NCBI RefSeq assembly: GCF_014295035.1
Contig: NZ_CP060404.1
Span: 4,872,501-4,936,500 of the forward strand
From: Streptomyces buecherae
Lineage (GTDB): Bacteria; Actinomycetota; Actinomycetes; Streptomycetales; Streptomycetaceae
Length of the DNA: 64,000 nt
Direction of reading: 5' to 3'
This document shows, piece after piece, positions 19,227-28,806 of the stretch (the first letter of the stretch is position 1; each line of letters starts with the position of its first letter). Below the pieces are notes generated by a model. It did not search any database. It worked only from the letters and a program-made list of their open reading frames with translations, and was not told where the DNA came from. A program made the translations under genes and the position numbers.

Positions 19227-20225
19227 GTGGACACCTTCGCGCTCGTCGTGACCATCGGGGTCGCGCTCTTCTTCACGTATACGAACGGCTTCCACGACTC
19301 CGCCAACGCCATCGCCACCTCCGTCTCCACCCGGGCGCTGACGCCGCGCGCCGCGCTGGCGATGGCCGCGGTGATGAACCTCGCCGGAGCCTTCCTTGGC
19401 AGCGGGGTCGCCAAGACCGTCAGTGAAGGGCTGATCCAGACGCCCGAGGGCGACAAGGGGATGGGCATCCTCTTCGCCGCGCTGGTCGGGGCGATCGTGT
19501 GGAACCTCGTCACCTGGTACTACGGCCTGCCGTCCTCGTCCTCGCATGCCCTGTTCGGCGGCATGGTCGGCGCGGCGCTCGCCGGGGGTATCGACGTCAT
19601 CTGGTCCGGGGTGATCGAGAAGATCGTCATCCCGATGTTCGTCTCGCCGTTCGTCGGCCTGATCCTCGGCTATCTGGTGATGGTCGCGATCATGTGGATG
19701 TTCCGGAACTCCAACCCGCACAAGGCCAAGCGCGGCTTCCGCATCGCGCAGACCGTGTCGGCGGCGGGCATGGCGCTCGGGCACGGGCTCCAGGACGCCC
19801 AGAAGACGATGGGCATCGTGGTGATGGCCCTGGTCATCGCCGACGTCGAGGACTCGGGCGACCCGATCCCGGTCTGGGTGAAGATCGTCTGTGCGCTGAT
19901 GCTCTCGCTCGGTACGTACGCCGGCGGCTGGCGCATCATGCGCACCCTGGGCCGCCGGATCATCGAACTGGACCCGCCGCAGGGCTTCGCGGCCGAGACG
20001 ACCGCGGCCTCGGTGATGTACACCGCGTCCTTCATGTTCCACGCGCCCATCTCCACGACGCACGTGATCACCTCGGGAATCATGGGCGTGGGCGCCACCA
20101 GGCGGGTCAAGGCGGTCCGCTGGGGCGTCGCCAAGAACATCATCATGGGCTGGTTCATCACGATGCCGGCCGCGGCGGTGGTCGCCGCCGTGAGCTACTG
20201 GATCGTGCGACTGGCCTTCGGCTGA
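19227..20225 (+). CDS. pit: PiT-family low-affinity inorganic phosphate transporter
   Basis: Protein of 332 residues with about ten membrane segments and duplicated PiT signatures: GFHDSANAIAT (about 20-30), GLPSSSSHALFGG, HGLQDAQKTMG, and FHAPISTTHVITSGIMGVG. It imports phosphate with a cation. Translation from GTG 19227 is probably coupled to the upstream DUF47 gene. It converges on the high-affinity pstSCAB operon, so both phosphate systems lie together, as I recall for S. coelicolor. Confidence 0.93.
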   Translation: MDTFALVVTIGVALFFTYTNGFHDSANAIATSVSTRALTPRAALAMAAVMNLAGAFLGSGVAKTVSEGLIQTPEGDKGMGILFAALVGAIVWNLVTWYYGLPSSSSHALFGGMVGAALAGGIDVIWSGVIEKIVIPMFVSPFVGLILGYLVMVAIMWMFRNSNPHKAKRGFRIAQTVSAAGMALGHGLQDAQKTMGIVVMALVIADVEDSGDPIPVWVKIVCALMLSLGTYAGGWRIMRTLGRRIIELDPPQGFAAETTAASVMYTASFMFHAPISTTHVITSGIMGVGATRRVKAVRWGVAKNIIMGWFITMPAAAVVAAVSYWIVRLAFG

Positions 20226-20520
20226 TCCGCCTCGTCCGGCTGACCGGCGCCCGGTGGGGCGCACGACCCGGCGGACGCGGCCGGGCTCCTCGGGGCGGCT
20301 GTCCCGTGACGCGGGCCCTCGCGGCAGATGTCGCGGGGGCCCGCGACGCGTTCCGCCGCCCGCCTTCCGTTCCCCGCCACCCGCCTCCCGCTCGGCACCC
20401 GGCCGGGTACGCGCGGGGCGGTCCAGCCGCGGATCGGTAGGGCTCGGCAGGATCGGTCGTGGGCTCTCGGGCCGGCGGGAGCGCGTCGTACGCCGGTGTG
20501 CCGGGCCCGGGGATGGTGCG

Positions 20521-20549
20521 GCCCGCCCCCCGGGAGCCGGGGGGCGGGC
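20521..20549. terminator. bidirectional terminator, pit / pstB
   Basis: A perfect 13-bp all-GC stem (20521-20533 with 20537-20549) with loop GAG, extended by GATGG/CCATC across a small bulge. It lies in the 419-nt convergent region between pit and pstB; nothing else was found there. Confidence 0.8.
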
Positions 20550-20644
20550 CCATCGCCTTGCGGTGGCACCGCCATGCAGCACCGCAAAGCTGCTCTTGCA
20601 CGGCCCGCCCCGTGGCGCGTACCTCGGGGCGAGCGCCGGGCCGA

Positions 20645-21421
20645 TCAGCCGAAGCGGCCGGAGATGTAGTCCTCGGTGGCCTGCACGGACGGGTTGGAGA
20701 AGATCCGCTCGGTCTCGTCGATCTCGATGAGCTTGCCGGGCTGGCCGACGGCGGCGAGGTTGAAGAAGGCCGTACGGTCCGAGACGCGGGCCGCCTGCTG
20801 CATGTTGTGCGTCACGATGACGATCGTGAACCGCTCCTTCAGCTCGCCGATCAGGTCCTCGATGGCGAGGGTGGAGATCGGGTCGAGCGCCGAGCACGGC
20901 TCGTCCATCAGCAGGACCTGCGGCTCGACCGCGATGGCGCGGGCGATGCACAGGCGCTGCTGCTGACCGCCGGAGAGGCCGGAGCCGGGCTTGTTCAGCC
21001 GGTCCTTGACCTCGTTCCAGAGGTTGGCGCCCTTGAGCGACTTCTCGACCACGTCGTTCAGCTCGCTCTTGCGGTACGAGCCGTTCAAGCGCAGGCCCGC
21101 CGCCACGTTGTCGAAGATCGACATGGTGGGGAACGGGTTGGGGCGCTGGAAGACCATGCCGATCGTGCGGCGCACGGAGACGGGGTCGACGCCGGAGCCG
21201 TAGAGGTTCTCGTCGTCCAGCATCACCTTGCCCTCGACCCGGCCGCCGGGGGTGACCTCGTGCATGCGGTTGAGGGTGCGCAGGAAGGTGGACTTGCCGC
21301 AGCCCGAGGGGCCGATGAAGGCGGTCACGGAGCGGGGCTCGACGGTCATCGAGATGTCCTCGATGGCCTTGTGCGAGCCGTAGTACGCGGTGAGGCCGCT
21401 GACGTCGATGCGCTTGGCCAT
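20645..21421 (-). CDS. pstB: phosphate ABC transporter ATP-binding protein PstB
   Basis: Protein of 258 residues with Walker A GPSGCGKST (37-45), Q-loop VFQRPNPFP, signature LSGGQQQR (149-156), Walker B LLMDEP (170-175), and ITHNMQQA-like VTHNMQQA. It ends ATEDYISGRFG, typical of PstB. It hydrolyses ATP to drive phosphate uptake through PstCA. ATG 21421 follows AGAAGTGATTCAC. It is the last gene of pstSCAB, 56 nt after pstA; no phoU follows. Confidence 0.97.
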   Translation of the reverse strand: MAKRIDVSGLTAYYGSHKAIEDISMTVEPRSVTAFIGPSGCGKSTFLRTLNRMHEVTPGGRVEGKVMLDDENLYGSGVDPVSVRRTIGMVFQRPNPFPTMSIFDNVAAGLRLNGSYRKSELNDVVEKSLKGANLWNEVKDRLNKPGSGLSGGQQQRLCIARAIAVEPQVLLMDEPCSALDPISTLAIEDLIGELKERFTIVIVTHNMQQAARVSDRTAFFNLAAVGQPGKLIEIDETERIFSNPSVQATEDYISGRFG

Positions 21422-21477
21422 GTGAATCACTTCTTTTCTACGTCGACCCCGCGGCGGCGGAGCCGGAGTACGGGGCC

Positions 21478-22557
21478 TCAGCGGCCGGTCTTCGGGGCCT
21501 TCCAGCGGGCGATGCCGCGCGCGACCAGGTTCAGGATCATGACGAAGGCGATCAGCACGAGGGCTGCCGCCCAGGCGCGGTCGTAGGACGCCTCGTTGCC
21601 GAGGCTCCACTGCTCGTAGATGTAGAACGGCAGCGACGACTGGGCGCCCTCGAAGGGGTTGTTGTTGATGACCTTCTCGCCGAAGACCAGCAGGACGATC
21701 GGCGCCGTCTCACCGGCGATACGCGCGATGGCGAGCATGACGCCGGTGGTGATGCCGCCGATCGCGGTCGGCAGGACCACCTTGAGGATGGTGCGCCACT
21801 TGGGCACGCCGAGCGCCAGCGACGCCTCGCGCAGCTCGTTCGGGACGAGCTTGAGCATCTCCTCGGTGGAGCGGACGACGACCGGCATCATCAGGATGGC
21901 CAGCGCCATGGCGCCGGCGAAGCCCGAGTAGTCGAAGTCGAGGATGATGATCCACAGGCTGAGGATGAACAGACCGGCGACGATCGAGGGGATGCCGGTC
22001 ATGACGTCCACGAAGAACGTGACCGCCTTCGCGAGCTTGCCCCGGCCGTACTCCACCAGGTAGACGGCGGTCAGCAGGCCGATGGGGGCGGCGATCAGGG
22101 TGGCGATGCCCACCTGCTCCAGGGTGCCGATGATCGCGTGGTAGATGCCGCCGCCCGGCTGGGTGGTCAGCACGCCGTTCATCGAGTGGGACAGGAAGGC
22201 GCCGTCGAGGACCTTGGAGCCGCGGTCGATCGTCTCGTACATGAGCGAGGCCAGCGGGACGATCGCCAGTAGGAAGCAGACCCAGACCAGGCTGGTGGCC
22301 AGCCGGTCCTTGGCCTGCCGCTTGCCCTCCACCTTCGCGGTGAGGGCGAAGGTGATGCCCACGAACAGGATGGCCGATATGAGGCCCCACTGGATCTTGC
22401 TGTCCAGGTCGGCGGCGATGCCGATGCCGCAGCCGAGCAGGATCGAGAGGGCGACCAGGCCGATCGGGGCCCAGGCCGGCAGGCGCGGCTGGCGCAGCGT
22501 CGAGGTCTTCGGAGCGCTGGCGAAGTCGGTGGTCTTGTCGACCATGATGTCGTTCAT
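21478..22557 (-). CDS. pstA: phosphate ABC transporter permease PstA
   Basis: Protein of 359 residues. The N-terminal ~60 residues are a polar lead. Six membrane segments follow, with the permease EAA-type loop EASLALGVPKWRTILKVVLPTAIGGI near 260. It forms the membrane channel with PstC. ATG 22557 is chosen because AAAGG lies 8 nt upstream; the GTG three codons earlier has no ribosome site. It lies 103 nt after pstC. Confidence 0.96.
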   Translation of the reverse strand: MNDIMVDKTTDFASAPKTSTLRQPRLPAWAPIGLVALSILLGCGIGIAADLDSKIQWGLISAILFVGITFALTAKVEGKRQAKDRLATSLVWVCFLLAIVPLASLMYETIDRGSKVLDGAFLSHSMNGVLTTQPGGGIYHAIIGTLEQVGIATLIAAPIGLLTAVYLVEYGRGKLAKAVTFFVDVMTGIPSIVAGLFILSLWIIILDFDYSGFAGAMALAILMMPVVVRSTEEMLKLVPNELREASLALGVPKWRTILKVVLPTAIGGITTGVMLAIARIAGETAPIVLLVFGEKVINNNPFEGAQSSLPFYIYEQWSLGNEASYDRAWAAALVLIAFVMILNLVARGIARWKAPKTGR

Positions 22558-22660
22558 GCCCCGCACCTTTCGATGATCTCTCCGCCCACACGGCGCGAAG
22601 GTGCGGCGAGCTGGTCTGTCTGCGTCTGCGTCTGCGCCTGAGGGGCCAGGGGAGCGTGGC

Positions 22661-23668
22661 TCATGCGTTGGCCCCCGAGTACTCCTTGCGGCGGGCGACG
22701 ATGAGGCGGGCGGCGCCGTTGACGACGAGGGTCAGCAGGAAGAGCACTAGGCCGGAGGCGATCAGCGCGTCGCGGCCGTCGTCGCTGGCTTCCTTGAAGC
22801 CGCTCGCGATGTTCTGGGCGATGGTGCCGCCGCCGCCGTCGAGCAGGCTGGTCTGGATGTCGAAGCTGGTGGAGAGCACCGTGGCGACGGCCATCGTCTC
22901 GCCGAGCGCGCGGCCGAGGCCGAGCATGGAGGCGCTGATGATGCCGGAGCGGCCGAAGGGCAGCACCGACATCCGGATGACCTCCCAGCGGGTCGCGCCG
23001 AGCGCGAGCGCCGCCTCCTCGTGCATCTTCGGGGACTGGAGGAAGACCTCACGGCTGACGCTGGTGACGATCGGCAGGATCATGATCGCGAGCAGGATGC
23101 CGATGGTGAACAGCGAACGCGGCGTGCCGTCGTTGTACGCCAGGATGCCGGTCCAGCCGAAGTAGTCGTCGAACCACTTGTAGAGCCCTTCGAGGTGCGG
23201 CACCAGGAAGAGCGCGCCCCACAGGCCGTAGACGATGCTGGGGACCGCGGCGAGCAGGTCGATCACGTAGCCGAGCGGCGCGGCGATGGCGCGCGGGGCG
23301 TAGTGCGAGATGAACAGGGCGATGCCGACGGCCACCGGGACCGCGATGATCATCGCGATGATGGCGCTGACGACGGTGCCGAAGAGCAGGACCGCGATGC
23401 CGAAGCTGGGCTCCGCGCTGTCGGCGTTCCACTCGAAGGTGGTGAGGAAGTTGCCTTCGTTCTTGCTGAGCGCCGAGGCGGCCCGGACGGTCAGGAAGAG
23501 GGCGATGGCCGCCATGACGACCAGCAGGGTGATGCCGGAGCCACGGGAGAGGCCGAGGAAGATCCGGTCACCGGGCCGGGTGGCCTTGCCCGAGCTCACC
23601 TTGTCCACCGCGAGCGGCGGCTGCTTCTCGGGTGGCGGGCTGGTGGGGGAGGTGGGTGTTATGTCCAT
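22661..23668 (-). CDS. pstC: phosphate ABC transporter permease PstC
   Basis: Protein of 335 residues with a Pro-rich N-terminus, six membrane segments, and the PstC loop EEAALALGATRWEVIRMSVLP followed by GIISASMLGLGRALGETMAV. It pairs with PstA in the inner-membrane channel. ATG 23668 has GGAGAAACAC upstream. A strong stem-loop separates it from pstS. Confidence 0.96.
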   Translation of the reverse strand: MDITPTSPTSPPPEKQPPLAVDKVSSGKATRPGDRIFLGLSRGSGITLLVVMAAIALFLTVRAASALSKNEGNFLTTFEWNADSAEPSFGIAVLLFGTVVSAIIAMIIAVPVAVGIALFISHYAPRAIAAPLGYVIDLLAAVPSIVYGLWGALFLVPHLEGLYKWFDDYFGWTGILAYNDGTPRSLFTIGILLAIMILPIVTSVSREVFLQSPKMHEEAALALGATRWEVIRMSVLPFGRSGIISASMLGLGRALGETMAVATVLSTSFDIQTSLLDGGGGTIAQNIASGFKEASDDGRDALIASGLVLFLLTLVVNGAARLIVARRKEYSGANA

Positions 23669-23726
23669 GTGTTTCTCCGGTCTGCGGAGCCTGGGTGCGG
23701 CTCCTGGCGCGGCGGTGCACCGGAAG

Positions 23727-23794
23727 GCGCGGCTGGCCCCCGTTCTCGTGCCGCACGCCCACCTGGGGTGCGAGCTACCGGGGACCAGCCGCGC
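23727..23794 (-). terminator. intercistronic stem-loop between pstS and pstC
   Basis: Arms 23727-23742 and 23779-23794 are complementary over 16 bp with one mismatch, starting seven bases past the pstS stop. It probably acts as a partial terminator or mRNA 3'-end stabiliser, giving more pstS than pstCAB message; that role is inference. Confidence 0.75.
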
Positions 23795-23800
23795 TCGGGG

Positions 23801-24919
23801 TTAGGAGAGGGTGGTGACGGTGTCGCGGACCTTGGTGGCGACCTCGGGCGGCAGCGGGGCGAAGCCCAGCTCCTTCAGCGAGCCCTGACCGGCCTCGCTG
23901 GCGGTGTAGCCGAGGAAGGACTTGAGGGCCGCCAGGCTGCCGGCGTCGTTGCCCTTGTCGCAGGCGATCTCGTACGTGACCAGGGTGATCGGGTACGCGC
24001 CCGGGGCCTTGGTGTCGTACGCGAGCTTCAGCGCGAGGTCCTTGCCGGTGCCGACGACCTTCGCCTCGGCGATGGCCTTGGAGGCGTTCTCGACGGTGGC
24101 CGGGATCGGCGCGTCGGCGCCGGTGTCCAGGTCGACGGTCTTGGTGCCGTTGGAGGCCGCGTACGAGAGCTCGAAGTACGAGATCGCGCCGTTGACCTGC
24201 TTGACCTGCGCGGCGACACCGGAGGAGCCGTCAGCGGACTGGCCGCCCTTGCCCGCCCACGCCTTGGCCGGCTCGTAGGGCCACGCCGAGGGGGCGGCGG
24301 CCTTGAGGTACTTGGTGAAGTTGTCGGTGGTGCCCGAGTCGTCCGAGCGGTGGAACGCCTGGATCTTGAGGTCGGGCAGCTTGGCGTCCGGGTTGAGCTT
24401 CTGGATCGCCTTGTCGTTCCACTTGGTGATCTTCGAGTCGAAGATCTTCGCGACGGTCTCGGCGTCGAGCGTCAGCTTGTCCACGCCGGAGACGTTGAAG
24501 CTGATCGCGATCGGGCCGCCGACCATCGGCAGGTTGATGCCCTGGCCGGTCTTGCAGACCTTCTTCGACGCGGTGACCTCTTCGGGCTTGAGCGCCGAGT
24601 CGGAGCCGGCGAACTGCGTCTTGCCCTGCAGGAACTCCTGGATGCCAGCGCCCGAGCCAGTGCCCTTGTAGTTGACGCTGATGTCCTTGCACTCGTTGCC
24701 GAAGTCCTTGACCCACAGGTCCATGGCGTCACGCTGCGCGGACGAACCGGAGGCGAGGATCTTGCCCTTGCCGTCGCACTTGATCGCCCCGTTGGTCTTC
24801 TTGTCGCCGTCCCCGCCGCTGTTGTCGTCCGAGCCGCACGCCGTGAGGACCAGGGCGCCGGACACGGCGAGAGCACCGGCGGCAATGGCGCGAAGCCGGT
24901 TCTTGCGCTGAAGCTTCAC
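23801..24919 (-). CDS. pstS: phosphate-binding lipoprotein PstS
   Basis: Protein of 372 residues with a lipoprotein signal ending LVLTACGSDD, then the phosphate-binding fold: ILASGSSAQRDAMDLWVKDF, YKGTGSGAGIQEFLQGKTQFAGSDSALKPEE, and FHRSDDSGTTDNFTKYL, whose Ser/Asp/Thr residues contact phosphate in PstS. It captures phosphate outside the membrane and passes it to PstCA. GTG 24919 is chosen because AAGGAA lies about 10 nt upstream and the signal starts there; the frame extends further upstream without coding character. PHO boxes precede it. Confidence 0.96.
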   Translation of the reverse strand: MKLQRKNRLRAIAAGALAVSGALVLTACGSDDNSGGDGDKKTNGAIKCDGKGKILASGSSAQRDAMDLWVKDFGNECKDISVNYKGTGSGAGIQEFLQGKTQFAGSDSALKPEEVTASKKVCKTGQGINLPMVGGPIAISFNVSGVDKLTLDAETVAKIFDSKITKWNDKAIQKLNPDAKLPDLKIQAFHRSDDSGTTDNFTKYLKAAAPSAWPYEPAKAWAGKGGQSADGSSGVAAQVKQVNGAISYFELSYAASNGTKTVDLDTGADAPIPATVENASKAIAEAKVVGTGKDLALKLAYDTKAPGAYPITLVTYEIACDKGNDAGSLAALKSFLGYTASEAGQGSLKELGFAPLPPEVATKVRDTVTTLS

Positions 24920-25062
24920 TTTCGGGAGTTCCTTCCAGAAGCCGCCGGTGGGGACGGCGTGCGAAGAGAGAGTCGATGTCGGTGACAGGGCTAGTGCTCC
25001 CTGCCTGGCGCGATGCCCATTGGCTGGTGCGACTCGCACTGTGTAAGGCCGAAATTAGGCAG

Positions 25063-25106
25063 ATCAGGTGAAGCCGTCGACTGGCGTGAGTGAACGGAGG
25101 GTGAAC
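25063..25106 (-). promoter_or_regulatory. PHO box upstream of pstS (PhoP binding)
   Basis: Read on the minus strand, four consecutive 11-nt units occur in register: GTTCACCCTCC (25106-25096), GTTCACTCACG (25095-25085), a degenerate unit (25084-25074), and CTTCACCTGAT (25073-25063). Direct 11-nt repeats of GTTCACC are the PhoP site of Streptomyces. A TAATTT -10-like box follows at 25057-25052. Expression should rise on phosphate starvation. Confidence 0.92.
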
Positions 25107-25619
25107 CTCACCCATCGGTGTGGTGGCTTACCCGGAGAACCTGACGGCGAGGGTGAATCAGCGGTGCTGAGCTGGTCGTTTGGTAGGGCAGGGGTGCCTG
25201 TGCGGCCGTGTGTCACTGGTGACGTGGTGGGGCGTGAGCGCACGGGTGGGGCGGTGGAGGCCGGAACGCCTGGGGTGGGGCGCGGCGCGGTGGGCTGGTG
25301 GGTCAGGTGTGCTCGCGGGGGCGGCGGCCGGGTCGTACGAGGGCGGGGGCGGAGCGGGTGCCGTGTGGCGTCGGACGGGGCCAGGCGGGGTCGTGCGGCG
25401 TCGTACGGCGTCGTACGGAGGCACGTACGGGGGCGAGGTCGCGTGGCCGGGCGGGGGTGGAGGTGGGGCGGGTGGGCTCGGGGTGACCCGTGTGGGGGAA
25501 GGTGGGTGGGCCCTTGGTGGGGTTTTTCCACACCCCTGTCGTTCGGGGGCGTGACGTGGCACGATCCGGCGTTACGTATCAGTAGGTCCGGGTGATCGCG
25601 GGGAAACGGAGGCCGACCG
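25107..25619. other. intergenic region between pstS and the NlpC/P60 gene
   Basis: GC-rich, G-skewed sequence with repeated GTCGTACGGCGTCGTACGG-like stretches around 25390-25420. ORFs here in several frames lack ribosome sites. It presumably carries the promoter of the hydrolase gene; none was assigned. Confidence 0.4.
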
Positions 25620-26810
25620 GTGCGACGGGAGCAGGCGCGGGAGCGGGGTACGGGCGGTGGCGGCGCGCCGCGCCGCGGGCGCGGGGTGGCGCGGGCCGCG
25701 GCCCTGGTGTGCGCGGTGGCCGGGATACTGGCGACGCCCGGGGTGGCGCAGGCGGCCCCCGCCGAGCCCAAGCCCAGGAGCGCCAAGGAACTCGCGGAGG
25801 TGCACCGCCGGGTCGAGGCCCTCTACCGCGAGGCGGAGCGGGCCACCGACGCGTACAACCTGGCGCGGGAGCGCCAGCGCGAGCAGGGCAAGGAACTCGA
25901 CCGCATCGCGAAGTCCATCGCCGCGACGCAGCGGGAGATGGCCGCGCTGCGCAAGCAGGCCGGGGCCATGGCCAGGGCGCAGTACCGCAGCGGCGGCATG
26001 TCGCCCGAGGCGCGGGTGTGGCTCAACGCCGACCCGGAGGGCTTCCTCGACGGCGTGGCGCTCGCCCGCAAGGGCCAGCACGCCACCAAGGGCGTGCTCG
26101 GCAGCCTGGCCCGCACCCAGGCCGACCTCGACCGGTACGCCAAGGACGCCAGCGCCAAGTGGGCCCGGCTCGAACAGTCCCGCACGCAGCGGGACGCCGC
26201 GCGCAAGGACGTCAAGGCCAAGCTGGACGCGGCGAAGAAGCTGGAGTCCAAGCTCGCCGCGAAGGAGCGCGAGCGGCTGCGCGAGCTGGAGGCCGAGAAG
26301 GCGGCCAAGGCCCAGGCGCAATGGCTGCGTTCGGGCGCGGTCAAGGACGCCAGGGGCAAGGCGACCCCGGCCGGTGAGCGGGCCGTCGCCTTCGCCACGG
26401 AGCAGATCGGCAAGGCGTACGAGTGGGGCGCCGAGGGCCCGAAGACCTTCGACTGCTCGGGGCTGACGCTGCGGGCCTGGGGCGCGGCCGGCGAGACCAT
26501 CCCGCGCACGTCCCAGGAGCAGTGGCGCCAACTGCCCAAGGTGGACGTGAAGGACATGCGGCCGGGTGACCTGATCATCTATCACCGGGACGCGAGCCAC
26601 GTCGGCATATACGTGGGGGACGGCACCATCGTGCACGCCCCGCGCCCCGGCCGGAACGTGACGCTGGCGGGCGCCGGCTCGATGGAGATCCTGGGCGTCG
26701 TCCGCCCCGACGCCCCCACCGAGCAGGCGCCCGACCCGGCGGAGGAGCGACCGGCCAAGGGGCAGCCGGCCAAGGGCCAACCGGCGAAGGAGCGCGCGCC
26801 CGAGGAGTAG
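25620..26810 (+). CDS. secreted coiled-coil NlpC/P60 endopeptidase (RipA-like)
   Basis: Protein of 396 residues: a signal peptide (to about 46, GVAQAAPAEP), a long coiled coil (about 55-235), and an NlpC/P60 domain (about 250-365) with Cys279 (FDCSGL), His327 and His339. It cleaves peptidoglycan stem peptides; the coiled coil probably autoregulates it or binds division/transport partners, as in RipA-type proteins. The C-terminus has a short AKGQPAKGQPAKE repeat. GTG 25620 has GGAGG 8 nt upstream. It is a single gene. Confidence 0.9.
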   Translation: MRREQARERGTGGGGAPRRGRGVARAAALVCAVAGILATPGVAQAAPAEPKPRSAKELAEVHRRVEALYREAERATDAYNLARERQREQGKELDRIAKSIAATQREMAALRKQAGAMARAQYRSGGMSPEARVWLNADPEGFLDGVALARKGQHATKGVLGSLARTQADLDRYAKDASAKWARLEQSRTQRDAARKDVKAKLDAAKKLESKLAAKERERLRELEAEKAAKAQAQWLRSGAVKDARGKATPAGERAVAFATEQIGKAYEWGAEGPKTFDCSGLTLRAWGAAGETIPRTSQEQWRQLPKVDVKDMRPGDLIIYHRDASHVGIYVGDGTIVHAPRPGRNVTLAGAGSMEILGVVRPDAPTEQAPDPAEERPAKGQPAKGQPAKERAPEE

Positions 26811-27339
26811 CCGGCCGGGCCCGGCGGGCCGCGCGGGGGCGCGTGGACGGCTGGGCTGTGCGGGTGGGCTGGATTGTGCGGGTGAGCTGGGCCGCGCGGG
26901 TGGGACCGAGCACGGGTGTGCCGGGAGCCGTGGGTGGGCCGCTCGGTGTTGGCGTGTACCCGCCGGATCGGGGGTCCGCCCATACCCGTACGGGCCACGG
27001 CATATGACCCTGACCAGCGGGCCGGGTGGCATTCCGTTGTGCCGCCAGGGTTCGCTAGGGTCGCCTGGCAACACCCGGCAAGCACACCGGGCCCTTCCGA
27101 CTCAGCGGTTGCGGCGCGTGGCCGGGGCGGGCGGCCTGGTGTCGCCCGGGGCCCAGCAGCCCGCGTGCCGTCGCCCGCCTCGCGCGGCCGGCGGGGCGGT
27201 GGCGACCGGGCTCGGAGGCCCCCCACACCATGGGTCAGCCGCGCCGCGCCGGGCACCATGGGCCGGCCGCGACGGGCGGCCAGGCGCATGGTGAGGGGCG
27301 GACCGCGACGCGTCTCGGGGGAGACAAGGAAAGGGAACG
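26811..27339. other. intergenic region with short tandem repeats
   Basis: 529 nt without a convincing gene. TGTGCGGGTGGGCTGG-like units recur about three times at 26855-26905. The remainder is GC-rich and probably contains the promoter of the PP2C gene. Confidence 0.4.
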
Positions 27340-28611
27340 ATGCCCGTACCGGCACCCGTACCCGTGCCGCGCCAGCGAGAGGCATCGGCCGCCGCGTTAT
27401 CGGCGCCGCCGGGCCCGCGGCCGGACGCCGGGATCAGCCTGCTGGTGATCGAGGACGACCCCTCCGGGGCGCTCGCGATGCCGGAACTCACGGACTCCGA
27501 GGGCAAACCGGTGCGGGTGCGCACCGCCCGTAACCTCACCGAGGCGGAGCGACTGCTCACCGACGAGGCCCAGTGCATCGTCCTCGACCTGGCCCTGCCG
27601 GGGCCCGACGACGGCGAGGCGGGCGGGGGCGGGACCGACGCGCTGGAGACGTTGCGCCAGGTCCTGCGCATCGCCCCCGGCCACGCGGTGCTCGCGCTGA
27701 CCGCCGAGGAGGACGCGGAGCGCGCCGCGGAGGCGGTGCGGGTCGGCGCTCAGGACTACCTGTTCCGCGGCGAACTGGACGACCGGGTGCTCAGCCGCGC
27801 CGTGCGGTACGCGGTGGAGCGCAAGCGCGCCGACCGCGCGCGCCGCCAGCTCAGCGAGTCGCGGCTGCGCGCGCGGGAGAACGCGCGCCTGGAGCGCGGG
27901 CTGCTGCCGACGCCGTTGTTGGACGGCTCCGACCTGCGGTTCGCCGCGCGCTACCGCCCGGGGCGCAGCCGCGCGCTGCTCGGCGGCGACTTCTACGACA
28001 CGGTGCGCACCCCCGACGGGGTGGTGCACGCGATGATCGGCGACGTGTGCGGGCACGGCCCGGACGAGGCCGCGCTCGGCGTCGAGCTGCGCATAGCGTG
28101 GCGGGCGCTGACGCTGGCCGGACTCAGCGGCGACGCGCTGCTGTGCACGCTCCAGGAGGTGCTGGAGCACGAGCGGGACGACGAGGAGATCTTCGCCACC
28201 CTGTGCACGGTGGACATCGCCCCCGAGGGCCGCAGCGCCGGGTTGTACCTGGCCGGACACCCGGCCCCGCTCCTCACCCACCACGGGCAGGCCCCCGACC
28301 TCCTTCCGTACGAGGACGGCGGCCCCGCGCTCGGCCTGCTCGCGGGCGCGCGCTGGCCGTGCCGGGAGGTGGAGCTGGGCGCGGAGTGGAGCCTGATGAT
28401 GTACACCGACGGGCTCATCGAGGGCCGGGTCGGCGCGGGCAGCGACCGGCTGGGCGAGGAGGGCATGGTCGAACTCGTCCGCGCCCTCCAGGCGGCCGGC
28501 CTGTCGGGCGAGACGCTGTTGGACGCCGCGGTGACGCAGGTCCGCGAACTCAACGGCGGCGAGCTGACGGACGACGTGGCGGTGCTGCTGCTGGATCGCG
28601 GCGGCGCGTGA
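27340..28611 (+). CDS. response regulator with PP2C (SpoIIE/RsbU-type) phosphatase output
   Basis: Protein of 423 residues: a receiver domain (about 31-155, with VIEDDPSG, CIVLDLALPGP and LALTAEED), a short coiled linker (about 160-200), then a SpoIIE-type PP2C domain (about 205-420) with GGDFYDTV, IGDVCGHGPDEA and LTDDVAVLLLDR. The receiver Asp lies in VLDLALPG. Such proteins probably dephosphorylate an anti-sigma-factor antagonist under control of a sensor kinase. No kinase gene is adjacent. ATG 27340 has AAGGAAAGGGAACG upstream. Confidence 0.92.
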   Translation: MPVPAPVPVPRQREASAAALSAPPGPRPDAGISLLVIEDDPSGALAMPELTDSEGKPVRVRTARNLTEAERLLTDEAQCIVLDLALPGPDDGEAGGGGTDALETLRQVLRIAPGHAVLALTAEEDAERAAEAVRVGAQDYLFRGELDDRVLSRAVRYAVERKRADRARRQLSESRLRARENARLERGLLPTPLLDGSDLRFAARYRPGRSRALLGGDFYDTVRTPDGVVHAMIGDVCGHGPDEAALGVELRIAWRALTLAGLSGDALLCTLQEVLEHERDDEEIFATLCTVDIAPEGRSAGLYLAGHPAPLLTHHGQAPDLLPYEDGGPALGLLAGARWPCREVELGAEWSLMMYTDGLIEGRVGAGSDRLGEEGMVELVRALQAAGLSGETLLDAAVTQVRELNGGELTDDVAVLLLDRGGA

Positions 28612-28716
28612 CCGGGTCGCACGGGACGTAGCGAGCGGGGCCTGACGCGCCGCGCCGCCGCGCGGCGGCGTGCCGGGGCTGAGGAGCGGGGCTGACGGGC
28701 GAAGCCGTGGGGCCGG

Positions 28717-28744
28717 CGACGGGCGCGGGGCCCGGCGCCCGTCG
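28717..28744. terminator. bidirectional stem-loop between convergent genes
   Basis: Arms 28717-28726 and 28735-28744 pair over 10 bp with an 8-nt loop. A second perfect palindrome lies at 28653-28670. They sit between the PP2C gene and the DUF2516 gene. Confidence 0.6.
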
Positions 28745-28806
28745 GGGGCCCGTCGCCCGTGGGGGGAACTGGCGCCCGTGGGGGAGTTGGCGGGTGGTGC
28801 GCGGGC

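Noticed and set aside
26811..27339. Gene upstream of the receiver-PP2C gene
   Set aside because: Open frames on both strands lack a start signal and coding bias; repeats explain part of the region.
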